From positions 1,442,131 to 1,506,130 of the forward strand of contig NC_134033.1 of the NCBI RefSeq assembly GCF_964204645.1: a stretch of DNA of 64,000 bases, in the 5' to 3' direction. The translations under genes were made by a program, and so were the position numbers. Positions 54,990-64,000 of this stretch are shown in pieces. Every line of letters begins with the position of its first letter. Position 1 is the first letter of the stretch. Source of the DNA: Tubulanus polymorphus (taxonomy: Eukaryota; Nemertea; Palaeonemertea; Tubulaniformes; Tubulanidae). Under the pieces are notes generated by a model. The model made no database searches. It was not told the origin of the DNA and saw nothing but the letters and a program-made list of their open reading frames with translations.

Positions 54990-55265
54990 CAAGAGTCATT
55001 TGGAGTCACCTCAGTGCATTTAGATTCTTGGAGTCACCCACAGTGCATTTGTATATACTCATATTAGAGTGATTTTGGAGTCAACCTCAGTGAGTTTAGA
55101 TTCTTGGAGTCACCCTCAGTGAGTTTAGATTCTTGGAGTCACCCGAGTGTTTTTAGACTTTGAGTCAACTGTGTAGTGTGCTCAGATTCTTATTGCAGTA
55201 ATTCGGAGTAACCCCCAGTGCATTTAGATTCATATTGGAGTAATTCGGAGTCACTCGTTGTGATT
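54990..55265 (+). repeat. TTGGAGTCACC / CAGTGCATTTAGATTC repeat
   Basis: About six irregular copies of GAGTCACCTCAGTGCATTTA-type units lie upstream of the gene at 56211. Function is unknown. Confidence 0.7.
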
Positions 55266-55399
55266 CATTTATGAAATAAGACAAAACAATCACAAATTTA
55301 ATCACAGATTGCTTGTGACATGTAGATTACGGAGGTATTTCAGTGATTAGATCACTCACTATCAGCTGTTTATATACCGGTACCGTAGATTGAGATTCG

Positions 55400-56210
55400 A
55401 CGATGTCGTTGACAAGATGGCCGCCCGCTCGTCCGTCTGCTGCTACCTGTTGTCATCTCGTAAACATCGCTTCTCGAAGCGTTTGTTGAACTCATAGCAA
55501 CCCGTCGCGGGGATTGAAAAGATATGATATCTTATAAACAGAACAATAACCTAGAAACAACCGAGGCGTAGCCGGTGAAGTTGAGGAAGCGTTGTCAGTG
55601 TCAGTGTCGTTGGAAATACTATCAGCTGAAAATCGATTATAATCTACTGACAATATACGCGGCAAGCAATAATTAATGCACTAATCAAAATTACATATGA
55701 GTAAATGGTGTTAAGATCGTCAAAAGTCGTCGATCATCATTTATATTTACTGTAATTCACTATATCATTTCAAATTACTGTAAACTATATTTGATCTCTA
55801 CTGATGGCAACTCTAAGCGAGGGTTCTTTTTTAAGAGTGGTAGATATTCCTATAGCCTATAACTCTTACGGTCTACAGGATTACTGAAAGTCTCTGTGAA
55901 CTTTCCATTCTAACTGTTGCGTCAAGTCATTTCAAATATAGGCCTATCTAGAATCTTGTATTATAGGATCCTGTCAAAGATTTGATTCTATTTTTTCCAT
56001 TTATTCGAGACTTTTCCTCCCGACGTTCGAAAGAAAAAACTATTTTAAGGATTATCATTAAATTAAAGATATTTTTATCCGTGTGTGCGTCATTGTTACG
56101 AATACTGTTTAATCTAGTCGCCATGGTAACTGGGATATATTCGGCTGCTTCGTTTTCTACGAGTTGAAATCGCGTTTAAACTCGTCGATTCAACTCGTCG
56201 CGACGAGTTC
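55400..56210 (+). promoter_or_regulatory. Promoter and 5' UTR region of the 56211 gene
   Basis: GACAAGATGGCCGCCCG at about 55420 matches the YY1 consensus (AAGATGGCSGC) common at metazoan promoters. No TATA box was seen. The transcript may splice between here and 56211. Confidence 0.35.
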
Positions 56211-56651
56211 ATGAAATCGGTCGCTACGATGCCGTCGACAGGCGGCGCCGCCGTCGCCGTCGTCAGCGGCAACGAAAACGTTATCGAACACGAAATCGAG
56301 AATTTCGTCGAGAATTTCAAAAAACATTGCGGCGTCGCCAATAGCGATAACAACAATGGAAATTGGTTGGAACGTCCGTTTAGTTTGGAGTTCGCCGGTG
56401 ATTCGGGTGACAATACTACTTCCTGTACGCCTGCTACAACTACCTCGTCGTCTGCCTCCTCAGTTTCATCTTACGAGACGTCGGCCGATGATAATTTGAT
56501 CGTAGTCGTGGAGGAGGAGGAGCAGACGACTGAGGAGCAGACGACCGAGGAGCAGACGATATCGTTCCTCTCATCCCCGAATGGTAACAGCAGCGTCGGC
56601 GGTAGCAGCGCATTCGAATCATGCTCTGAAGGTCACGTGGAGCTGCTTCCG
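56211..56651 (+). CDS. First coding exon of an acidic Ser/Thr-rich protein, unknown
   Basis: The ATG at 56211 (MKSVATMPSTGGAAVAVVSG) opens about 147 codons up to a donor after TTCCGAG (then GTAGGT). I see an amphipathic helix (NVIEHEIENFVENFKKHCG), WLERPFSLEF, a Ser/Thr stretch, then an acidic repeat of EEQTTEEQTTEEQT and an SNG-rich end. Codon use is GC-biased and clean, unlike surrounding DNA, and a YY1-type site lies upstream, so this looks like a real N-terminal exon. The next exons were not found before the AT microsatellite at 57510. I do not recognise the family. Confidence 0.55.
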
Positions 56652-56694
56652 TTCCGAGGTAGGTTCTTATATGGGCGGTTGGTTTACGTTTGAT

Positions 56695-57060
56695 GATGTC
56701 ATAGGGGGATTGGTATTGGTAGCCATCTTCACTGGAAGGTTCTAGATAGATGGAAGGGTTTTAAGGTCAATTCGATGATGTCATAGGGGGATTTATGGAG
56801 GCAGCCATAATTTCTAGAGGGGTATATAGATTAGATCACTAGTAGACAATCTAAATATGTCATAGGAGGATGAAATGGAGGCGGCCATCTTTAAAGATGG
56901 CGGTTTTCTATCATATAAGTCTTAGAAGTTAAACCAAAGAACTCAACAATAAAATGATGATGTCATAGGGAGACTTTTAGGGGTAAACATCTTTTTTGGA
57001 AGGTCTATAGATGAAATGACTTAGCAATTCGATGATGTCATATGGGGATTTATGGAGTCA
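56695..57060 (+). repeat. Cluster of GATGATGTCATAGGGGGATT repeats
   Basis: About six copies spaced roughly 60-90 bp apart, each followed by GGAGGCAGCCATCTTT-like sequence, lie in the presumed first intron of the 56211 gene. They are the reverse complement of the cluster at 21440-21800. Confidence 0.7.
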
Positions 57061-57521
57061 GAGTGTGGTAGTGGTTGTTGCAGATCACTGTGTTGCCGCT
57101 GAACCAGCTACTGACGGACGGAAACTAGTTACCATGGTTACTCGGTGATCGGAATATATATAGTGTACTTATGATAAGGCGTGTTGTTCGAAAGGAGATG
57201 TCGTCGTTCCATACGAGACAGTTTTCAATTTTAGACGTTGCTGGTGTTTTCAGGAAAAGCTCAATTCAGTTTTATAACCGTTTTAACGACTGCTGAAGAC
57301 AAAACCAGTCTCAAGATTTAGGACCACTTTTGGACATAAGCCTCGACTACGGCCTCTACTACAATATCTTACCAATAATATGCACACAGTCATGACTTCC
57401 ATCCCGAAGCGCTCTTAAATCATAAGACAGGACGATTAGCAATAGGAAAAATAAGAGATGGTCTTCTCTGTAAAGTCATGAGAATGCAACTACTAGAAAA
57501 CCAATATATATAATATATATA

Positions 57522-57588
<67 letters not shown>

Positions 57589-58060
57589 AGTTGAGTGGAC
57601 AGCCGGTATGTGCCTGTCAGGCTATAGCGACACGGTAACCAATTATAAATCCTGGTCTCGGTTACCTTGTCGATTTTTCAATACTTTAATGGTAAAAAAG
57701 ATGCGTTATATTCGTCGCGGTGATAGTCGTCGGCATAGACGTTTATCTAATGGGGGAATAGTTCGCAAGAGAGGAGAGAGAGGATTAAGTGGTTTGCGGC
57801 GTTCCTCTGCGGAATGTCGGCGTGTAATTCTGAAATGGCCGTTTCGCGCGGAGGCAGGCGTAGAAAACGGTTTGAAAGTCCGCCGGGTTAGTATGCTTGT
57901 GTGTACGCGTGTATCTGAGTAACGGTTTCGCAACAACAACAAAAAAAGCGCTGAAAATTAGAAATTGTTTTCAGGCTTGTATTGAAATCATGTTTCTACC
58001 AATAACGAGACTTCGAGGATTTTGTATTGGACTTTTTATTTTGAAAATGCGATTTTATAG
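57060..58060. other. Intron or intergenic: decayed MITE F1, AT microsatellite, no clear gene
   Basis: A weathered F1 fragment lies at 57250-57340, and a TA dinucleotide run covers 57510-57585. The overlapping ORFs at 57608-57942 on both strands show no domain, signal peptide or biased codon use, and I do not call them. Confidence 0.55.
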
Positions 58061-58064
58061 TTGA

Positions 58065-58440
58065 ATCCAGTTCAACAGTTACAGGATCAGGGATCAGGGA
58101 TCCAATTCAACAGTTACAGGTTCTGGGATCAGGGATCCAATTCAACAGTTACGGGACCAGGGATCCAATTCAACAGTTACAGGATCAGGTATCCAATTCA
58201 ACAGTTACGGGATCAGGTATCCGGTTTCACAGTTACGGGATCAGGTATCCAGTTCCACAGTTACAGGATCAGGTATCCAGTTCCACAGTTACGGGATCAG
58301 GGATCCAGTTCCACAGTTACAGGATCAGGTATCCAATTCAACAGTTATGGGATCAGGTATCCAGTTCCACAGTTATGGGATCAGGTATCCAGTTCAACAG
58401 TTATGGGATCAGGTATCCAGTTCAACAGTTACAGGATCTG
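58065..58440 (+). repeat. Minisatellite CAGTTACAGGATCAGGTATC, about 14 units
   Basis: Units of about 27 bp (CAGTTCCACAGTTACAGGAT plus CAGGTATC) are tandemly arranged. The core belongs to the same CAGTTCCACAG family that fills introns of the vWA/EGF gene. Confidence 0.85.
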
Positions 58441-58665
58441 AGATCTGGTTGAGATCAGTCAAAGGTCTATCCTTGCGATCCGATCTTAGTCGACGACCTA
58501 AATAAGGGATTGAAACCGAAACTGGACCAACTGCTTTCAGGAAACGAAAAGTTAAAAACTTGAAAATTGAATTTTTTTCAGCCCAGCTTGAAAAAATCTG
58601 GCAATTTATTTTAAAGCATGACACTAGTATCCATTTTTAATGCCTCCACGACTTCCTCCACGACT

Positions 58666-59198
58666 TCAACCACGACTTCCTCCACGACTTCCTCCACGAC
58701 TTCCTCTCTTCTCGTTGTTTGACTTGTTTTGTTTATTTGACTTGTTTTGTTTATTTGACTTGTTTTGTTTATTTGACTTGTTTCGTCTGTTTGGTTTCTC
58801 TGGTTTGTCCTGATTTCCCGGTGCTCCAGAGTCTGGAAAAAGCAATTTCAAAACATCTGCAGTGGTTCCAGGTTTCAGAATGTCTGGAGGGCCTTGTTCC
58901 AGGCTTCAGGATGTCTGGATGGCCTTGGTCCAGGCTGAATATTGATAAAAGGTGGCGCTGCTAACACTGGTATCTTAGTTAAATGTTTTAATTTCTTAGA
59001 ATTTTTGTAACTTACCAGTGCAGGTTTCCTTGCATTCTTTCAATGACATAAATATGTTGTTTATTCCTGGACATTTGTCTTTAGGATGTTTCTTACAATT
59101 TTGTGCCGAAGGGTCAAAATAATAGGCTCCTGTCTCCACTCTGCAGACGCCTTGACTGCTGTCGGCTGGCAGTACCGCACAGGGTGTTTTATCAACAT
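58666..59198 (-). CDS. Divergent Kunitz domain plus basic low-complexity tail (gene B, 3' end)
   Basis: Exon 59016-59198 (phase 1-1) encodes a Kunitz domain: CAVLPADSSQGVC, P1 Arg (GVCRVE), YYFD, then KKHPKDKCPG and the final CKETC. Cys spacing is normal after C2 (15, 7, 12, 3), but the C1-C2 loop is long (11 instead of 8), and the usual YGGC is KDKC, so inhibition is uncertain. Its donor (CTG then GTAAGT) joins in phase to 58666-58856, which encodes DVLKLLFPDSGAPGNQ, KQNKSN repeats and a GSRGGSRGGSRG end before TGA. Serine protease inhibition in the extracellular space is known for the family; activity here is inference. Confidence 0.75.
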
Positions 59199-59259
59199 CT
59201 GTAACATGTGTGAGGAGAGAAAAAATTATTGAAATTTCATAATTCACGCTGTTCAAGGG

Positions 59260-60512
59260 GTAACCAGTAAGATCAGCTGGTATTCACTCTGTTCTAGGTG
59301 TAACCAGTAAGATCAGCTGGTATTCACACTGTTCTAGGTGTAACCAGTAAGATCAGCTGGTATTCACTCTGTTCTAGGTGTAACCAGTAAGATCAGCTGG
59401 TATTCACTCTGTTCTAGGTGTAACCAGTAAGATCAGCTGGTATTCACACTGTTCTAGGTGTAACCAGTAAGATCAGCTGGTATTCACTCTGTTCTAGGTG
59501 TAACCAGTAAGATCAGCTGGTATTCACTCCATTCTAGGTGTAACCCGTAAGATCAGCTGGTATTCACTCTGTTCTAGGTGTAACCAGTAAGATCAGCTGG
59601 TATTCACACTGTTCTAGGTGTAACCAGTAAGATCAGCTGGTATTCACTCTGTTCTAGGTGTAACCAGTAAGATCAGCTGGTATTCACTCTGTTCTAGGTG
59701 TAACCAGTAAGATCAGCTGGTATTCACACTGTTCTAGGTGTAACCAGTAAGATCAGCTGGTATTCACTCTGTTCTAGGTGTAACCAGTAAGATCAGCTGG
59801 TATTCACTCTGTTCTAGTTGTAACCAGTAAGATCAGCTGGTATTCACTCTGTTCTAGGTGTAACCAGTAAGATCAGCTGGTATTCACACTGTTCTAGGTG
59901 TAACCAGTAAGATCAGCTGGTATTCACTCTGTTCTAGGTGTAACCAGTAAGATCAGCTGGTATTCACTCTGTTCTAGGTGTAACCAGTAAGATCAGCTGG
60001 TATTCACACTGTTCTAGGTGTAACCAGTAAGATCAGCTGGTATTCACTCTGTTCTAGGTGTAACCCGTAAGATCAGCTGGTATTCACTCTGTTCTAGGGG
60101 TAACCCGTAAGATCAGCTGGTATTCACACTGTTCTAGGGGTAACCAGTAAGATCAGCTGGTATTCACTCCGTTCTAGGGGTAACCCGTAAGATCAGCTGG
60201 TATTCACACTGTTCTAGGGGTAACCAGTAAGATCAGCTGGTATTCACTCCGTTCTAGGGGTAACCCGTAAGATCAGCTGGTATTCACTCTGTTCTAGGTG
60301 TAACCAGTAAGATCAGCTGGTATTCACTCCGTTCTAGGTGTAACCCGTAAGATCAGCTGGTATTCACACTGTTCTAGGGGTAACCAGTAAGGTCAGCTGG
60401 TATTCACTCCGTTCTAGGTGTAACCCGTAAGATCAGCTGGTATTCACACTGTTCTAGGGGTAACCCGTAAGATCAGCTGGTATTCACACTGTTCTAGGGG
60501 TAACCCGTTAGG
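59260..60512 (-). repeat. 40-bp satellite array, about 31 units
   Basis: The plus-strand unit is TAACCAGTAAGATCAGCTGG plus TATTCACTCTGTTCTAGGTG. Variants (CACACT, CTCC, AGGGG, CCCGTAA) are unevenly distributed, with AGGGG/CCCGTAA types concentrated towards the right end, as in the other arrays. It fills the intron between Kunitz exons. Confidence 0.95.
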
Positions 60513-60703
60513 TCAGCTGGTAAAATACTTAATTGGCATGCAGTTTTCGCGGCACGCTTGCTCTGTGTCGAAATTGTTGGCATTCCCTTTGCAACCACCG
60601 TAGGTAAATTGAGTACACTGCGTTCCATCGAAGTAGTATCTATCTATCGCTGCTTTGCACGGCCCTGCTTCACGTGGTAAGGAACAGGGTGTTTTATCAA
60701 CAT
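60513..60703 (-). CDS. Canonical Kunitz exon, copy b1, ending in a stop
   Basis: After the acceptor (CACATGTTACAG) comes [20 protein letters not shown] with P1 Lys, then [19 protein letters not shown] and ACRENC: all six Cys and the FTYGGC motif are present. The frame runs into MPIKYFTS and TGA. The only nearby donor (AA then GTATTT) is phase 2 and would give a stop if joined to the next phase-1 exon, so this is either an alternative terminal exon or a relic. The apparent upstream codons MNSVNYEIS are intron. Confidence 0.7.
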
Positions 60704-60759
60704 CTGTAACATGTGTGAGGAGAGAAAAAATTATTGAAATTTCATAATTCACGCTGTTC

Positions 60760-61217
60760 AAGGGGTAACCAGTAAGATCAGCTGGTATTCACTCTGTTCT
60801 AGGTGTAACCAGTAAGATCAGCTGGTATTCACACTGTTCTAGGTGTAACCAGTAAGATCAGCTGGTATTCACTCTGTTCTAGGTGTAACCAGTAAGATCA
60901 GCTGGTATTCACTCTGTTCTAGGTGTAACCAGTAAGATCAGCTGGTATTCACTCTGTTCTAGGTGTAACCAGTAAGATCAGCTGGTATTCACTCTGTTCT
61001 AGGTGTAACCAGTAAGATCAGCTGGTATTCACTCTGTTCTAGGTGTAACCAGTAAGATCAGCTGGTATTCACACTGTTCTAGGTGTAACCAGTAAGATCA
61101 GCTGGTATTCACACTGTTCTAGGTGTAACCAGTAAGATCAGCTGGTATTCACACTGTTCTAGGGGTAACCAGTAAGATCAGCTGGTATTCACTCTGTTCT
61201 AGGGGTAACCCGTTAGG
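60760..61217 (-). repeat. 40-bp satellite array, about 11 units
   Basis: It has the same unit as 59260-60512, with the same junctions to the Kunitz exons on both sides. Confidence 0.95.
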
Positions 61218-61408
61218 TCAGCTGGTAAAATACTTAATTGGCATGCAGTATTCGCGGCACGCTTGCTCTGTGTCGAAATTGTTGGCATTCCCTTTGCAAC
61301 CACCGTAGGTAAATTGAGTACACTGCGTTCCATCGAAGTAGTATCTATCTATCGCTGCTTTGCACGGCCCTGCTTCACGTGGTAAGGAACAGGGTGTTTT
61401 ATCAACAT
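61218..61408 (-). CDS. Canonical Kunitz exon, copy b2, ending in a stop
   Basis: Almost identical to the exon at 60513-60703, differing in REYC versus RENC near the last Cys, with the same acceptor and the same TGA. P1 is Lys. The near-identity of exon and flanks shows a very recent duplication or gene conversion. Confidence 0.7.
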
Positions 61409-61464
61409 CTGTAACATGTGTGAGGAGAGAAAAAATTATTGAAATTTCATAATTCACGCTGTTC

Positions 61465-62082
61465 AAGGGGTAACCAGTAAGATCAGCTGGTATTCACACT
61501 GTTCTAGGTGTAACCAGTAAGATCAGCTGGTATTCACTCTGTTCTAGGTGTAACCAGTAAGATCAGCTGGTATTCACTCTGTTCTAGGTGTAACCTGTAA
61601 GATCAGCTGGTATTCACACTGTTCTAGGGGTAACCCGTAAGGTCAGCTGGTATTCACTCTGTTCTAGGTGTAACCAGTAAGATCAGCTGGTATTCACTCT
61701 GTTCTAGGGGTAACCAGTAAGATCAGCTGGTATTCACTCCATTCTAGGGGTAACCCGTAAGATCAGCTGGTATTCACACTGTTCTAGGGGTAACCAGTAA
61801 GATCAGCTGGTATTCACTCCGTTCTAGGGGTAACCCGTAAGATCAGCTGGTATTCACTCTGTTCTAGGTGTAACCAGTAAGATCAGCTGGTATTCACTCC
61901 GTTCTAGGTGTAACCCGTAAGATCAGCTGGTATTCACACTGTTCTAGGGGTAACCCGTAAGATCAGCTGGTATTCACTCTGTTCTAGGGGTAACCCGTAA
62001 GATCAGCTGGTATTCACACTGTTCTAGGGGTAACCAGTAAGATCAGCTGGTATTCACACTGTTCTAGGGGTAACCCGTTAGG
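61465..62082 (-). repeat. 40-bp satellite array, about 15 units
   Basis: It has the same unit. AGGGG and CCCGTAA variants dominate its right half, as in the array at 59260-60512. Confidence 0.95.
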
Positions 62083-62267
62083 TCAGCTGGTAAAATACTT
62101 AATTGGCATGCAGTATTCGCGGCACGCTTGCTCTGTGTCGAAATTGTTGGCATTCCCTTCGCAACCACCGTAGGTAAATTGAGTACACTGCGTTCCATCG
62201 AAGTAGTATCTATCTTTCGCTGCTTTGCACGGCCCTGCTTCACGTGGTAAGGAACAGCGGTCGTATT
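62083..62267 (-). CDS. Canonical Kunitz exon, copy b3, with a different 5' end
   Basis: The acceptor is unlike the other copies (AAATGGCACAG), and the exon starts [20 protein letters not shown], with P1 Lys and GGCEGN. It also ends MPIKYFTS and TGA. Upstream DNA is not satellite, so this may be the founding copy from which b1 and b2 arose. A first exon with a signal peptide was not found before 62740. Confidence 0.65.
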
Positions 62268-62459
62268 CTGTGCCATTTTAAACAACAAGAAATCAAAATC
62301 ATTTTTACCATCAGTTTTTAGAAGAAGATATCAAATTCTTTCAATCGGAAGCTTCTAAGATCAATTCCTAACGGAGGTGTTGAATCTCGGGGTTAGTTTA
62401 TCTGGTCAGTGTGGTGAACTATTTGTAAGAGTAAAGTTATCACCAATATAGAGCAAATT

Positions 62460-62785
62460 GGCCCTAGACTAAGTTGTTAGATTGGTTATAGAACCAAAAT
62501 GAGCTTAGACTGGTCTTAAGATGTTAGATTGACTTAACAACCAAAATGAGCTTAGACTGGTCTTAAGTTGTTAGATTGGTTATAGAACCAAAATGAGCTT
62601 AGACTGGTCTTAAGTTGTTAGATTGGTTATAGAACCAAAATGAGCTTAGACTGGTCTCAAGATGTTAGATTGACTTAAGAACCAAAATGAGCTTAGACTG
62701 GTCTTAAGTTGTTAGATTGGTTATAGAACCAAAATGAGCTTAGACTGGTCTTAAGTGTTTAGATTGGTTATAGAACCAAAATGAG
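62460..62785 (-). repeat. 47-bp satellite derived from MITE F1, inverted array
   Basis: About seven units of GTTGTTAGATTGGTTATAGA plus ACCAAAATGAGCTTAGACTG are the reverse complement of the array at 29285-29690. The array provides the last codons and stop of the tail exon at 62740-62954. Confidence 0.85.
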
Positions 62786-63296
62786 TTGTTTTGTTTATTT
62801 GACTTGTTTTGTTTATTTGACTTGTTTTGTTTATTTGACTTGTTTTGTTTATTTGACTTGTTTTGTTTATTTGACTTGTTTTGTTTATTTGGTTTCTCTG
62901 GTTTGTCCTGATTTCCCGGTGCTCCAGAGTCTGGAAAAAGCAATTTCAAAACATCTGCAGTGGTTCCAGGTTTCAGAATGTCTGGAGGGCCTTGTTCCAG
63001 GCTTCAGGATGTCTGGATGGCCTTGGTCCAGGCTGAATATTGATAAAAGGTGGCGCTGCTAACACTGGTATCTTAGTTAAATGTTTTAATTTCTTAGAAT
63101 TTTTGTAACTTACCAGTGCAGGTTTCCTTGCATTCTTTCAATGACATAAATATGTTGTTTATTCCTGGACATTTGTCTTTAGGATGTTTCTTACATTTTT
63201 GTGCCGAAGGGTCAAAATAATAGGCTCCTGTCTCCACTCTGCAGACGCCTTGACTGCTGTCGGCTGGCAGTACCGCACAGGGTGTTTTATCAACAT
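62740..63296 (-). CDS. Second copy of divergent Kunitz plus tail exons (gene A, 3' end)
   Basis: Exons 63114-63296 and 62740-62954 duplicate 59016-59198 and 58666-58856. The Kunitz exon differs at AQKC versus AQNC. The tail has more KQNKSN repeats and, instead of the GSRG ending, runs into the 47-bp satellite (NNSFWFYNQSKHLRPV, then stop). The gene continues upstream beyond a satellite-filled intron that leaves the window, so its start is unseen. Confidence 0.7.
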
Positions 63297-63349
63297 CTGT
63301 AACATGTGTGAGGAGAGAAAAAATTATTGAAATTTCATAATTCACGCTG

Positions 63350-64000
63350 TTCAAGGGGTAACCAGTAAGATCAGCTGGTATTCACTCTGTTCTAGGTGTA
63401 ACCAGTAAGATCAGCTGGTATTCACACTGTTCTAGGTGTAACCAGTAAGATCAGCTGGTATTCACTCTGTTCTAGGTGTAACCAGTAAGATCAGCTGGTA
63501 TTCACTCTGTTCTAGGTGTAACCAGTAAGATCAGCTGGTATTCACACTGTTCTAGGTGTAACCAGTAAGATCAGCTGGTATTCACTCTGTTCTAGGTGTA
63601 ACCAGTAAGATCAGCTGGTATTCACACTGTTCTAGGTGTAACCAGTAAGATCAGCTGGTATTCACTCTGTTCTAGGTGTAACCAGTAAGATCAGCTGGTA
63701 TTCACTCTGTTCTAGGTGTAACCAGTAAGATCAGCTGGTATTCACACTGTTCTAGGTGTAACCAGTAAGATCAGCTGGTATTCACTCTGTTCTAGGTGTA
63801 ACCAGTAAGATCAGCTGGTATTCACTCCGTTCTAGGGGTAACCAGTAAGATCAGCTGGTATTCACTCTGTTCTAGGGGTAACCCGTAAGATCAGCTGGTA
63901 TTCACTCTGTTCTAGGGGTAACCCGTAAGATCAGCTGGTATTCACACTGTTCTAGGGGTAACCAGTAAGATCAGCTGGTATTCACACTGTTCTAGGGGTA
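63350..64000 (-). repeat. 40-bp satellite array, at least 16 units, cut by window end
   Basis: It has the same unit and the same junction to the Kunitz exon as at 59260, and continues to the last base of the window. Confidence 0.95.

Noticed and set aside
57608-57942. Overlapping Arg-rich ORFs on both strands
   Set aside because: Low-complexity composition, no recognisable domain and no splice support; could be exonic but I cannot support it.
59260-60512. CRISPR-like regular 40-bp array
   Set aside because: Units are head-to-tail with no unique spacers, in a eukaryotic genome, and flank Kunitz exons; this is a satellite.
60704-60761. [19 protein letters not shown] as a signal peptide of the Kunitz exons
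   Set aside because: It looks hydrophobic, but it is the pyrimidine-rich intron end before the acceptor TTACAG and is repeated before every such exon.

Overview
This is intron-rich metazoan nuclear DNA, most likely from a lophotrochozoan (mollusc, annelid, nemertean or similar). The evidence is intronless FMRFamide-receptor-like GPCRs, TTAGGG-type interstitial repeats, a large vWA/EGF extracellular gene, Kunitz exons, and many short hairpin transposons and minisatellites. The species cannot be named from the sequence. Nothing prokaryotic or viral was seen.

Layout. 249-2868 (+): 3' part of a TMEM255-family tetraspan gene with C-terminal PPxY motifs. 2869-6204: its 3' UTR, MITEs, a 69-bp tandem repeat with a hammerhead-like core, and a tRNA-like SINE head on the minus strand. 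6205-36543 (+): one giant secreted-protein gene that I could chain through 58 exons with consistent phases (7,710 nt, about 2,569 aa). It has a signal peptide, eight vWA modules, about ten full EGF modules and thirteen four-cysteine 'half-EGF' modules, twelve of which lie in a triplicated five-exon cassette. Its introns are filled with minisatellites and MITEs. 38616-42761 (-): intronless coding region of DCAF1/VprBP, the CRL4 substrate receptor. A small gene of about 140 aa (43482-46297, +) diverges from it across a shared promoter. 47228-48295 and 50104-51174 (+): two tandem intronless GPCRs, followed by a third copy of their flanking DNA without a receptor. 53000-58600: sparse DNA with a possible signal-peptide micro-ORF, a first coding exon of an acidic protein (56211-56651) and YY1-like promoter motifs. 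58666-64000 (-): a Kunitz inhibitor cluster whose introns are made of a 40-bp satellite, present as duplicated units and running off the right end.

How the genes work together. They look like unrelated neighbours rather than a pathway: extracellular matrix or mucus (vWA/EGF, Kunitz), signalling (GPCRs, TMEM255) and ubiquitin ligase (DCAF1). The strongest signals for follow-up are: (1) the vWA/EGF gene, in which none of eight vWA domains keeps a complete MIDAS and a half-EGF cassette is being amplified; (2) a 47-bp satellite found at two sites that matches an internal direct repeat of a hairpin MITE; (3) Kunitz exons whose stop codon lies in satellite-like sequence; (4) repeats with a hammerhead-like core. 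Exon boundaries were read by eye from GT/AG sites, phase and homology; no transcript data were available.
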